From contig ADNK01000041.1 of assembly GCA_000320545.1 (NCBI GenBank), positions 2,501 to 66,500 of the forward strand: DNA of 64,000 nt, in the 5' to 3' direction. Made by a program: the position numbers and the translations under genes. The notes beneath the pieces are model-generated. The model had not been told where the DNA came from and did not search any database. It saw nothing but the letters and a program-made list of their open reading frames with translations. Within the stretch, counting starts at the first letter, position 1. Each line of letters starts with the position of its first letter. Source of the stretch: Bigelowiella natans CCMP2755 (lineage: Eukaryota > Cercozoa > Chlorarachniophyceae). Below are positions 54,176 to 64,000 of the stretch, piece after piece.

Positions 54176-55237
54176 ATTGTTATATACGTCAAAATATATA
54201 TAAACAAATGTACGAATAATATCATATACGCGTATACATGCATGTGCATTGCAGCACATATACTAGAGATGTTCTGTTTTTTTAGCGCATCGCAGGCTTC
54301 ACATGAGACGGATGTAATGAAATGATTGCATTTCAATCATACCTAATGTATCTATGCAGAGCGGCGGCTACAGTGCTTTATATATAGGCAAAGCTACGAT
54401 TCGAGCTGTGTGCGCCTGACGCTCTTTAGCTCTGCTAGAGTAAGTTAACTCTGTACAGGTCGAGAATCTCTAGATGATGCTTATATGCATGCATGATCTT
54501 ATGCTATTAAGACTAGCACTTGTACGTGTGATTGTGATGTTCTTGATGACGCACTGATATACTGACACCACTATCTAGCTAGGTAGACTGCGTGCAGCGC
54601 AGAGTAGGATGCGATAGGAGATGCTAGGATGGGCGGAGTGCTTATCTAGCTTTGCGCGCACGTTTAGACATAGCTAGAAAGTGCTGCGTACTCATCTAGT
54701 CCTGCTACTATTGTTGCTAGAAATGCTATCTATGATTCTGCTCGCTCTGCGCATAGCAAGAGGATAAAATGCATTACGCTGACCGCGCACACGCTAGCTT
54801 GGTTAGTTGATCAAGATCCAGGGATGGATGCATACAATGTTGTATAGTCGGGTTGCATACATCTAGAATGACATCAGACATCGTGGCGGGTAGCTTGGAT
54901 GGTATCTGTACCATTGTTACTTTAATTCACCTTTTGCCTCAGGCTATGAACACCTGCATGCGCTCTGAGCACGAAGACACTAGGGCGACTCCGCCGAACT
55001 CGCGGTGGTTTCCGTCGTGCGCATTTTGGATTCACTTTCTAGGATCTCCGAAGGCGATCGAGGCTATTATTGCAAAAAATCATCCTGCTTAAACACGACT
55101 TCAAAGCGCGAAAAAAGAAGAGGAGTGCGATAGAGATCGTAAGAAGTGACTTACGGAGGATGGGGTCTGGTTGCCCTTAAACTCTGGTATTGGAATGCCA
55201 CTCTGTGAACAGCCACACAGGGATATACTCACACACA

Positions 55238-55274
<37 letters not shown>

Positions 55275-55523
55275 TCACTTTAGTAGCATTCTACAGCCCC
55301 CCTTGTGAAGATCCCCCCCCCCCTCCTCCCCTAATTCCACATCTTAAACTCATTACTCAAACCTGACGGAGTGTGTCTCCCATCTTCATTGTTAATAAAT
55401 GCACCTACAATCACACGTGAATCTATATAAACGCGTGTTTTCCCGTGCGATGAGTATTGTGCTTCAATGCGTGTAAAGTCACAGCACATATGCCATCTCG
55501 AGTGGTGGTCAAGGTGTTTGGAT
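53864..55523. other. Convergent spacer 8 (inhibitor-3 / WD40 gene)
   Basis: Longest spacer (about 1.66 kb), including 3' UTRs. (TA)n at about 54131-54171 and (CA)n at about 55236-55271 mark its edges. Between them there is no microsatellite and about 14 CTAG words in 54060-54860. It contains repeat-family copy B. An 80-codon ORF at 54853-55092 has no recognisable domain. Confidence 0.7.
54284..54376 (+). repeat. Convergent-spacer repeat family, copy B
   Basis: TAGCGCATCGCAGGCTTC, then ATGAGACGGATGTAATGA, then AATGAT, and later GGCGGCTACAGTGCT. These blocks are in the same order and spacing as copy A at 25829-25927. Confidence 0.75.
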
Positions 55524-56844
55524 TTAACGAACCAGTTTGCTGGAGTATTTTTCCAACGCCTGCTCCATTGCGCCATTCACAACACTGGAAATATCCTGTA
55601 ATTTGGTAGACTTTATGCTTTGTATCTAGGCTGATAACTCACTTTTCAGTGCATGATGTTGCTTCTAGTGACTGGTCTTTTATCTCTCTCTCTCTCTCTC
55701 TCTCTCTTCTCCGTATGTGCATACGTGCATGCGCGTGTATTGTTGTAGGCTTATGTTGATTGATGTTTGTATGCATTTAAACGATTTTTCTGACGGTCGC
55801 CACGTGAGACTCCCCCCACTCACCGCTGCGTTGAGGTCACTCGTAGCCGTTGCTATCGAGGCTGAGGATGATCCAACAGGCTGCTGCCCATGCGATGATG
55901 ATGAATATCACAGATGAAAATCCCCAAAACTCAGGATATAATTACCGCATTGACCAAGTTGCACATTAGGATTTATAGCATTATAGCAAATAGTGAATAC
56001 ATCATCATGTTGTTACCGATGAGGCCAATGTGGACCGGCGTGTCAACTTATCTGGCGCGACGGTGGTTTGCAGTAGATCGAGCATGCCTCCCAGCTCATT
56101 CTCTATTGCTATGCCTGTCGTTTGTGGTGTTGGTTTTTTGGCGCATACACGTAGACGTACTCACACGTACTTACATGCATGTGTACAGAGAGATTGAAAG
56201 AGAGAGAGAGAGAACAATGAAAATTCTGCAACGCATGAAGTATTCTCACCTTCAAGTCGCCGAGACGATGGCGTACTTATCTGAGAACACAATAATACAG
56301 ATCTCATTGCCTTCCTGGTGGATGCACACAAGCAACTCTTTCCCCCCCCCTGCTTGTGCCAAAGTCCAGGAAGACAGCATTGCACTTTTCCGTGTGATTT
56401 GGTTGTGAGGAGTAAGTGATGGTGACAGTTGTTTCTTAACCTTCGAGTCGTTACTCGAGAGGCTTTCCGTACGGGGGGTAGAGACAGCGTTAGACTGAGG
56501 AGAATACTTGACACAAGAATCACACGAGGGTTAAATTTATATATTATATATGTGTGTGTTTGTATGTGTGTATGTGCTGCCCGTTAAAGCATATATTAAT
56601 TATTCCTCCCTCCGTTGGCAGTGTGCAGCCAAAAAGAGAAAGACCGATGATCTTCTGTCCTGTGGCCGCTGTACAAGACAGAAACCACCCGCGTTGGAGG
56701 GCATTGTGCGCATTGCCGTGAATTTTGCCGCACACTTCTGCTAAGTAGCAGCGTCCTACCGACTTGTGTCGTCGTCTATGACTAAGTGAAAGGTGATCGC
56801 AGCGCTATTTTTGTTCGGACATAAAGCTGCATGCTCGCCCCTAT

Positions 56845-56877
<33 letters not shown>

Positions 56878-57332
56878 CTCTCTGCCAAGAATCGGCGTCG
56901 GCTGAATGGTGCTCCCAGATTGCACGGTCACCGTGGAAACGCTGTAAGTAAGTAATTAAGTGTGTGTTCGTGAGTGTCTTCAGAGTGATTAGACAAGAGG
57001 GAGAGAGCGCATATGAAGAGCATTTTCCCAGTGTGCTAGTACGCTAATGGTGCGTGTGTTTGGTAGATTCTCCAATAATGAGCGCTTCTGGTAGTGTTGA
57101 TCGATGATCCAACTACTCCTACTACTACTACTACTACTACTACTACTCTACTTCTACTACTTCTTAGACAGGTGGGGTGTGGGTATATCTTTAGGAATAT
57201 TGGCCCCTGAGCCGGTTTGAGCAGTAGCAATGTTTGCCACGGAGTTCTTTTATGGTGACGCACAAAACACATACGCACATATCATATACGTGTGGGTTCA
57301 CCATACAGGGAGAGGGGGAAGGAGGGGGGGGG

Positions 57333-57365
<33 letters not shown>

Positions 57366-58140
57366 TAAGAAAGAGAAAGCAGGAGAGAGAAATCGTCTCA
57401 TTCAAACGTGTCAACGCGTGAGCATCATACAGCTAGGCCTTTGAAACGTACATACATTAATGTAAAAACACCTCTCTCGATTTTGCTTTCATTTTCATAA
57501 TTCGCCTACCTCATCGATGCTCTCTAAGGAAGCAGCTTTAAGCATGTGAAGCTGCGATCTCGACGCCGAGACTACAGGCATCAGAATCTGAAGGCTCTCT
57601 CGCAGCTGGTCAGCGAGATGACGGATATGCTGATGATGTGTAAGTGGAAGGGGGGGAGGGAGGAGACAAGTGGGAAGGAAGACAAAGAGAAAGAGAGAAT
57701 TGAAGCATAAGAAGCAGAAAGAACTTAAAAAAAATCACGACGATAGAGCATCAGCATTGCTCTTCCCGTTTGCCGTGATCACGGGACTATTCCTCCCCAC
57801 CACGACACTGGCACCAACCTGAACAGGGTTCTGCCGGATAGCCGCCACTTTATCCGGTGTGTATATCGTGAAGCTAACGCGGAAAAGAAGAAGGATTCGA
57901 TGGTCAACGTAACTGCTTCATGTATGCATACTCTCAGCATCAACATCTGCCTGCCTCGTTTGTCTCCAGAGCACATCATTCTCTCGCGCGTAAGCAGCAT
58001 GTGCGGAAGATGATGACCACAACGCAGCTGATGCATATACGTTTTTCCCTTCTAAAAACCATGCCTTCAGACGGGTTTTGTAAGATTTTGTTTTGATGCA
58101 AATGCCGTGTCTTGTGTCTAGGACAACTATTACTACTGCT

Positions 58141-58173
<33 letters not shown>

Positions 58174-60074
58174 TGACTCCTACTAAGACTGCTTTTACGA
58201 GTACGTACTGTGAAACGTCGCTCCCCACACTATCAGCCACGCTCGGAGCTGGGCGATGCTGTACTCGCTTTGCAGACGCGGGGATGGGGGGGGACACAGA
58301 AAGCGCCATGTGTGGTTCTGCCTTCGATTTGATTATTGCTGGTAGCAATGATCCAGCATTAGCATCCCTACTACCCTCCGCAGCTGGCTTGTTGTTGGCC
58401 TGCACAACAAGAAAGAAACAGGGGAGACGGAGACAGCAACATTCGTATAAATATGTAAAAATCGCTGTCTTTGGGCACGATGCTGCCGCTGCGCTGTTTT
58501 GTTTTGTTTTCATCCCCTTCCATCAGCCAACTCTCACAGTGATAAGAAGAACACTATTATCCCGCGACAGACAGGCCCACGATGATCCATGGCGAGAGTG
58601 CCGATGATGGATCTCACTGCTCATGTCGTCGCTTTTTAAGCGGCATCAAAGAGCTCACTCACTCACTCACTCACGACATCGTTGTTGTGCTATTCTATCA
58701 TCCCAAACCTTTGGACTGAGATCGCCGCCGTCTCCGTCTGTCAGGAAGGTCCCTGAAGGGATGAGGCAGTTTTAAGGGGGAGGCAAGGAATGGACGACAC
58801 AGAAGAGAGAAGAAGGTAGGATTCTATGCGATTTTCTTGTTCTAACGCTAATCCTACCTCCTGTCGCTTGAGGCTTCGCAGCGGCAGGGGCTTTGCTACT
58901 GGAAGTAGGAGGAGGAGGAAGAAGAGAGGGGGGGAGGACAAAATCGAAAACCATCAGCGAATTTGCTAGTAAATGACATGTATATATAGAATTGCATAGT
59001 TTGATTATGATTCGAACAGGAAACCTGTCGCCGCCTTCTTGGTCATTGTCGCCTCCATCCTCCTCCCCCTCCTTTCCGGCAGTTGCAGGTTTAAGCGGCT
59101 CTCTCATTGTGGAGAGATCTACGCCCATTCCAGCCAACTTCAATCGCAGCTCAGCCTCCTGGACACGCGCACACACGTTACACACATTACACACACACCC
59201 ACACACATAAACAATATCAACACTTAGCTACCACTTCGACATGAATCCTTTTTTTTAGTTTCTCATACCTTTTGGTCTGTTTCCTTCGATTCACGTACGA
59301 TATTACCTGCGCGTAAGATCCAAACTTACTAATACACAAGCACACCCGCCAAGGGGGGTAGGGGGCGACGGAGACGACGAAGCCATTGATAGGCTCTCAC
59401 CCCAGCAGAAGAGAAGAAAGAGGAGAGGGAGGGAGGAGGGAGGAGAGTGGACAGAATCATGTGAGAAAGCACAACCTGCTGCATCGGTCTTGCCATCAAC
59501 ATTGTCTCCGACTTGCCCCTGCTTGGCAGGCGTTGCGTCGCTTCTTTTCTGGGTCAATGCCCAGTCTGGGAGGCTGGATCGATCCTTTTCCAGAAGTCTA
59601 TTCACTGAGATTGTAGCAGGTCAACGCAGCATATATGAGATCAGATTCGAAATTGGAAGGCTAACAAAGGCGCGCGCCCGCGCGCGCAATTGTGTGGACT
59701 TTTGTGCCTGCATGCATGCGTGCAGAAACTCATTGTCTCCTCTCCCCCCCCCCCCCCTCGCCCTGAACTAACCATCCCACATCGGCGAATGAATGGACGC
59801 CGATGATAGCTGTGCGTAATACCTGGTGTGGGAGCACCGGTAGCAGCAGAAGAGCCAGCTACTGCAGGATCGTCCTGTTCTTTGAACACGTTGAAGTCGT
59901 CGCCAATGCCGAAGTCATCATCATCACCACCAACACCACCATCAGCGCTCTCTTGTTTGCTGCCTGTATCCAGCTTTGGCGGCGGAGAAGGGGGTTTCGC
60001 CCAGTCGGGCATTTCTATTTGCGCCGACGTACGAGGAAGGGGAGGGGGGGAGGGAGGGGAGGAAGAATGAGGAT

Positions 60075-60132
<58 letters not shown>

Positions 60133-60797
60133 GCAAATGGTAGGTGTTGGGGTAGCATATCGTTGTGAGTGCTAATTCTTCCATATCGGTGCTGAAGTAA
60201 GTATCATATCATTCAATCTTGCCACATCATCATCAAACTCATCCTCATGGCCACCTTCTTCGTCTTGCTTGAGTCTGTCTCTGAAACCGAAGCCCAGTGT
60301 GACGCCTGCTTTAGAGCTTGGCGGTGCGGCGTTTCCTCCTCCTCCTCCTCCTCTACTGGTATCGATTTTGACGGGCGTTGGAGCATCACCACCACCACTT
60401 GCAACAACCTGTTCCTGAAGGAAGACAGAGAAGGAGAGAAGAAGACAAACGAAGAGAAGAAGAGTATCAAAAGCAGAGGAGGAGTGAAGAGGTGTGGCCG
60501 CACATCATGACGTCATGGTGGCGGGGTGATGAAACTTCAGTTTTTCCTTTTGTGTGGTGATTAGGATGACGCAAGAGTCACGCTCATACGACGAGTGGAA
60601 GATCACATTGCGGACACGTGTTAAGGACGAAGGACCTTTTTGCTGGTCTCCTTCTTGCTGTCTATTGCTGGCTCGGCCCCGCCGCCGGCTGCTGTTGCGG
60701 CTCCTCCGCTCTTCTTCTGCTTACCAGCGGATTTCGATTCGATATCTTCTTCCACCACGTCGTTGTCACCGTCTTGTCGCGCAATTGAACATAGATG

Positions 60798-60835
<38 letters not shown>

Positions 60836-61297
60836 CGGTGAGAACATACAAACACATGTGAAGCTTCTCTCTCACAGACGATTACGTCCGAATCTAACAG
60901 TGCATTCATGATATGGTGATACGTGTTGGAAGGAGAGGAAGTACCTCCACGCTCTTTGCCACGCTGATCGTTTCCTAGCTTCCCAACGTGGACCTTTGGA
61001 GCTGCCGCCTCTACAATGTTCTTCTTTTTCTCTTCTTCGTCCTGCTTCTTCTTTGTTGCGGCCAGTGTCCCTGCTTCTTCGACGACACCGACAACGACGT
61101 TGTCACCCCCGCCATCGTTTGCTGACGCTGGAATAGCCATCCCGTCCCTTTTCTTCTTGTTGAGTTTCTCGAGAATCTTCTTGCGTCTCATTCTGGCGGC
61201 ATCCGAACCTATGTGTTTTGCCGGCCAGCAACAACAGCCGTATCATGTGTGTCCACGTGGATTGCCATTTGTGCGAGCATGCAAGCGCGTGGTTTTA

Positions 61298-61335
<38 letters not shown>

Positions 61336-62085
61336 CTTGAGTTTTTCTTTCCACAAGCAACCCATGTGAATAGCGCGCTCTCCGATGATGCAGGGCGTCA
61401 TCCAACTTTGTTTTTTTACGGGGCTTGTTGTTACTGCTATCAACCTAGCTACCATGATCGTTACCAGCTGACGCAGGCTCTTCTGGCTGGACGGGTACTA
61501 CTTTCGATGCTGTGGTGATGGTTTTTGCCGCTGCCGAATCATCGTTTTCCTAGAGAACGAAATGAAGAACAAGAAACCAGACGATTAGGCAGAAGAACGC
61601 AGAGCGAGATCCGTCGTGGAAGTGATGACAGAAGAAGAAGAAGAAGAAGAAGAAGAAGAAGAAGAAGACAGCGGAGGATGGGAAAGAGACTAAACTCCGT
61701 TCTTTATTCCAAGACAGACACTGCATTATTTCTCAATAGACCTGCGGCTTTGGCACGGTCTTGTCTAGGTCAGTATTGGGGCTGGTTTGAGGCGTAGCTT
61801 CTTTCCGCGGTATCGTCTTTCCAGGATCCCCTCCCCCCCCAGCTCCCTCTCCACTGACAGTAGCAGCAGCACCCCCCCCTTGTTGTTCCTTTGGATTCTT
61901 CTGTTTTATGATCGTTTCTCTATCACCGCTTGCCACCGGCTGGACAGATGGCTTAACGGCAGTATCTGCAAGCTGCATGAGGGGTGGGGGAGAGAGTAAA
62001 GAAAATACGACCATTAAAAAAATGCATGCTCCCGTCAGATTGCCACATATCGCTCATCAAGTATTCATACACGCAGAGAGAGGGG

Positions 62086-62127
<42 letters not shown>

Positions 62128-63170
62128 AAGGAATTGTGTGCGTGTATGTACTTCTGAGCGTGTATGAGTACCCATTTTATTCAAAAAACATTGCGCAATA
62201 GACCTTAGATTTTGGGTCTTGCTGTCTGTTCGCTGGTGCTGGGGGCTGTCAAGTGTTATACGTAATAGTGACGGTTATTATTGTTGGAGGCAGTTATTTG
62301 CACTTGGAGATTGGAACGACGTGAAAGAGACATCAAGGATGATATATGAAGGATAAATCCATGAAAGCAAACAAGCAAGAAACACACACACACAAACACA
62401 AAAGAGAAACCTTTTTCACATCGACATCGTCCAGTTCCAAGTCAAAATCTGTTACAATACGTGCATGTGTATGTGAGGGAAAGTAGCGGGGGTAATGCAC
62501 AGGATAAAGTCGCAATGAACACCAGGATTATGCTGTAATCGATAGAGAAATGTGTTGCATTTGCTGCCTGCACCTCTCATACCTCCCCCCCCCCCCCCAC
62601 ACACACATAAACACTGATAGAACATGCGTGGCAGCATCTGCATAGTATACACGTGTATGGACGTCAGTTCCCAACCTCCTGCGTCTTCAATGCCGTTCGA
62701 GTTTATATCCATCTGAATCCCACCCATATCTTTCTCCGTCTGATCATACATCAAGGATAAAGAAGAGGAGGTGGAGGGGGAGGAAGAGGAAAATCACAAG
62801 CTTCATTTAAGTTTCTCATCCTCATTATCATCGTCAATACCCGCATCATCATTATCATCATAATCATCACACGGACGAATACGCTGCGACTTACCAAGCA
62901 ATCTAGCATTGCCTCCGAGATGTTCTTCGACACTTTGTAGACAAAAATACCTAACCGGAGAATAAAGCTGGCTGAGTATTCGTTCAGTGCGGCGAGGCTG
63001 AGATCTCTCCCATATTAAGTCAGTGAGGTTATATCTTACATCCGTCTTCGGACGCTGAGTACATCGATTTGCAATTGGAGGAGAACCGGATGCGAGTGGC
63101 CACACCGCCGTGTCCTATTCGTCGATTTGTCGGAAGTGCGTCGTCGTCCAATGGCACATCACACACGCAC

Positions 63171-63212
<42 letters not shown>

Positions 63213-64000
63213 GCCATGGAGGAAGAGGGGGGGGGGTGGACAGAGATCAGCGGAGGATGAAGAGGGTAACAAACATTCACACTTTTTCGACAATATGTAA
63301 AGGTGGGCGAAGGTGACAAATATATCTCACATAGCGTGCTCTTCCGACATATGCAATGCGCGTGTGGCTTTACCCATCGACTTGGAAACCTGCTTTCCGT
63401 TGAGCCAATCCACAATCCGAATCGAGTTGTCGTCGCAGGATGCCGCCACGAACAGGGCCGAGGGGTCAACGTTCACCCGTACAACGCCGACTGTCCAGAG
63501 AATATAATAACAAGAGCGCGAAGATGGGGGGAGGAATGGAAGAAGAGGGAAGAAGTAAGATGGATGCTAACGCAACCACTGCATTTACTCTCTTGTAGAC
63601 AGGAAAAGCGATTCTGAAGACCCAGTAGTCTCTGTCTCTGTCTCTCTCCATAGAATGTGCTCACAAAATGAACGAATCCTCTTCCATCGAATCAAAATCT
63701 TATATTCGGCACCACCAGCACCTTTTCGCTTTGGATGCACTGGATACGCCTTGACCTCTTTCCCTGTAAACTGTGGATGACCGAGGGTAGGTAGTAGTAC
63801 AGCACAGAGGAAAGTCAGAGCAAACACATTCACTATGATTGTGAGCTTGCCATTGTCTGTGCGGGCGATTTCATTGTTCTTATGATGCCCATGCTCTGCT
63901 GCTGCTGGTATTGTGATGATCATCATCCACCAACCAGTCCAAAGATGTGGAGGTTTCCGTCCGACCCAGCCGTCACCACGTAGCGACCGTTCGGGTGTAA
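55524..64000 (-). CDS. WDR62/MAPKBP1-like WD40 protein, 3' part (5' end outside window)
   Basis: Minus-strand gene running off the right edge. WD40 exons are visible: NGRYVVTAGSDGNLHIFGL (about 63998-63940), VNVDPSALFVAASCDDNSIR with IVDWLNGKQVSKSMG (63475-63375), and GHGGVATRIRFSSNCKSMYS with ASEDG (63105-63040). The pattern 'VDPSxxFxAxSCxDxSIxxxDxxxGxxVxxMxGH' is that of the last repeats of WDR62/MAPKBP1. A long, charged, low-complexity region follows, with two LPDWA-type motifs (IEMPDWAKPPSPPP about 60010; SSLPDWALTQKR about 59570), comparable to the short LPxWA motif after the propeller in that family. Further exons: AELRLKLAGMGVDLSTMREP (about 59140), HLADQLRESLQILMPVVSAS (about 57600). 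The last exon ends VVNGAMEQALEKYSSKLVR with the stop at 55524. These relatives are scaffold or centrosome-associated proteins; function here is unknown. Many exon limits are not resolved. Confidence 0.68.
57332..57363. repeat. G-run then (GA)n in WD40-gene intron
   Basis: Reads (TC)n then C-run along the gene. Confidence 0.85.
60077..60132. repeat. (CA)n(TA)n composite array
   Basis: (CA)n passes into (TA)n; along the WD40 gene this is (TA)n(TG)n. Confidence 0.9.
61629..61669. repeat. (AAG)n array in WD40-gene intron
   Basis: Triplet array; the poly-Arg plus-strand ORF here is an artefact. Confidence 0.85.
62091..62127. repeat. (GA)n array in WD40-gene intron
   Basis: Reads (TC)n along the gene. 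Confidence 0.9.
63174..63210. repeat. (GA)n array between two WD40 exons
   Basis: Lies between the exons encoding the last two visible WD repeats; reads (TC)n along the gene. Confidence 0.9.

Noticed and set aside
55331-55576. 81-codon minus-strand ORF
   Set aside because: The WD40 gene's last exon uses another frame here, ending VVNGAMEQALEKYSSKLVR; the ORF is a shadow.
63029-63050. GACGGATGTAAG word resembling the convergent-spacer repeat
   Set aside because: It is an exon end plus splice donor of a WD40 exon; similarity is limited to about a dozen bases.

Overview
This window is nuclear DNA from a eukaryote. Its genes have many introns, and the introns are packed with microsatellites: (CT)n, (GT)n, (TA)n, (GAT)n, (AAG)n and (CTC)n. 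It looks like an alga with a secondary plastid. The CSP41-like and alpha/beta-hydrolase proteins both begin with a hydrophobic signal-peptide-like segment followed by a basic, Ser/Arg-rich stretch, as expected for import into a complex plastid. A ubiquitin fusion starts Met-Ser-Met-Gln, and Ser follows the Gly-Gly; a Ser at ubiquitin junctions is a known Rhizaria trait. I therefore lean towards a chlorarachniophyte-like alga, with a photosynthetic stramenopile as the alternative. This is an inference, not a firm assignment.

Sixteen protein genes can be supported, and neighbours are on opposite strands without exception. In order they are: Tricorn-like protease (+, 5' end missing), PLAC8 protein (-), RMND5/RMD5-type GID E3 ligase (+), ankyrin-BTB membrane protein (-), succinyl-CoA ligase beta subunit (+), mitochondrial ribosomal protein bL21m (-), calcineurin-like phosphoesterase with a C-terminal membrane anchor (+), ubiquitin-ribosomal P1 fusion (-), CSP41-like plastid protein (+), alpha/beta-hydrolase-like protein (-), 3-dehydroquinate synthase (+), NBS1/nibrin (-), DegP/HtrA protease (+), PPR protein (-), PP1 inhibitor-3 (+), and a WDR62/MAPKBP1-like WD40 protein (-, 5' end missing). 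The genes are functionally mixed (proteolysis, DNA repair, TCA cycle, translation, shikimate pathway, plastid RNA), so the order reflects architecture rather than a shared pathway.

The alternation creates two kinds of spacer. The seven divergent (5'-5') spacers are 0.2-0.9 kb, with no long microsatellites but A/T runs next to CG (CGAAATT, GGGAATATT, TTTTCCGC). The eight convergent (3'-3') spacers are 0.6-1.7 kb. Most of their length has few microsatellites. At least six are strongly enriched in CTAG-containing palindromes. An exact 12-bp palindrome, CATGCTAGCATG, occurs four times in three of them, and a diverged repeat of about 60-100 bp occurs in three, once inverted. Strict strand alternation together with a sequence class tied to gene-end spacers is the most interesting signal here.

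Most apparent ORFs in the region are low-complexity translations of microsatellites and were ignored. Exon boundaries were read by eye from GT/AG sites and protein homology. They add up to intact frames for RMND5, the succinyl-CoA ligase, ubiquitin-P1, DegP, PPR and inhibitor-3. They are incomplete for Tricorn, ankyrin-BTB, the WD40 gene and part of PLAC8.
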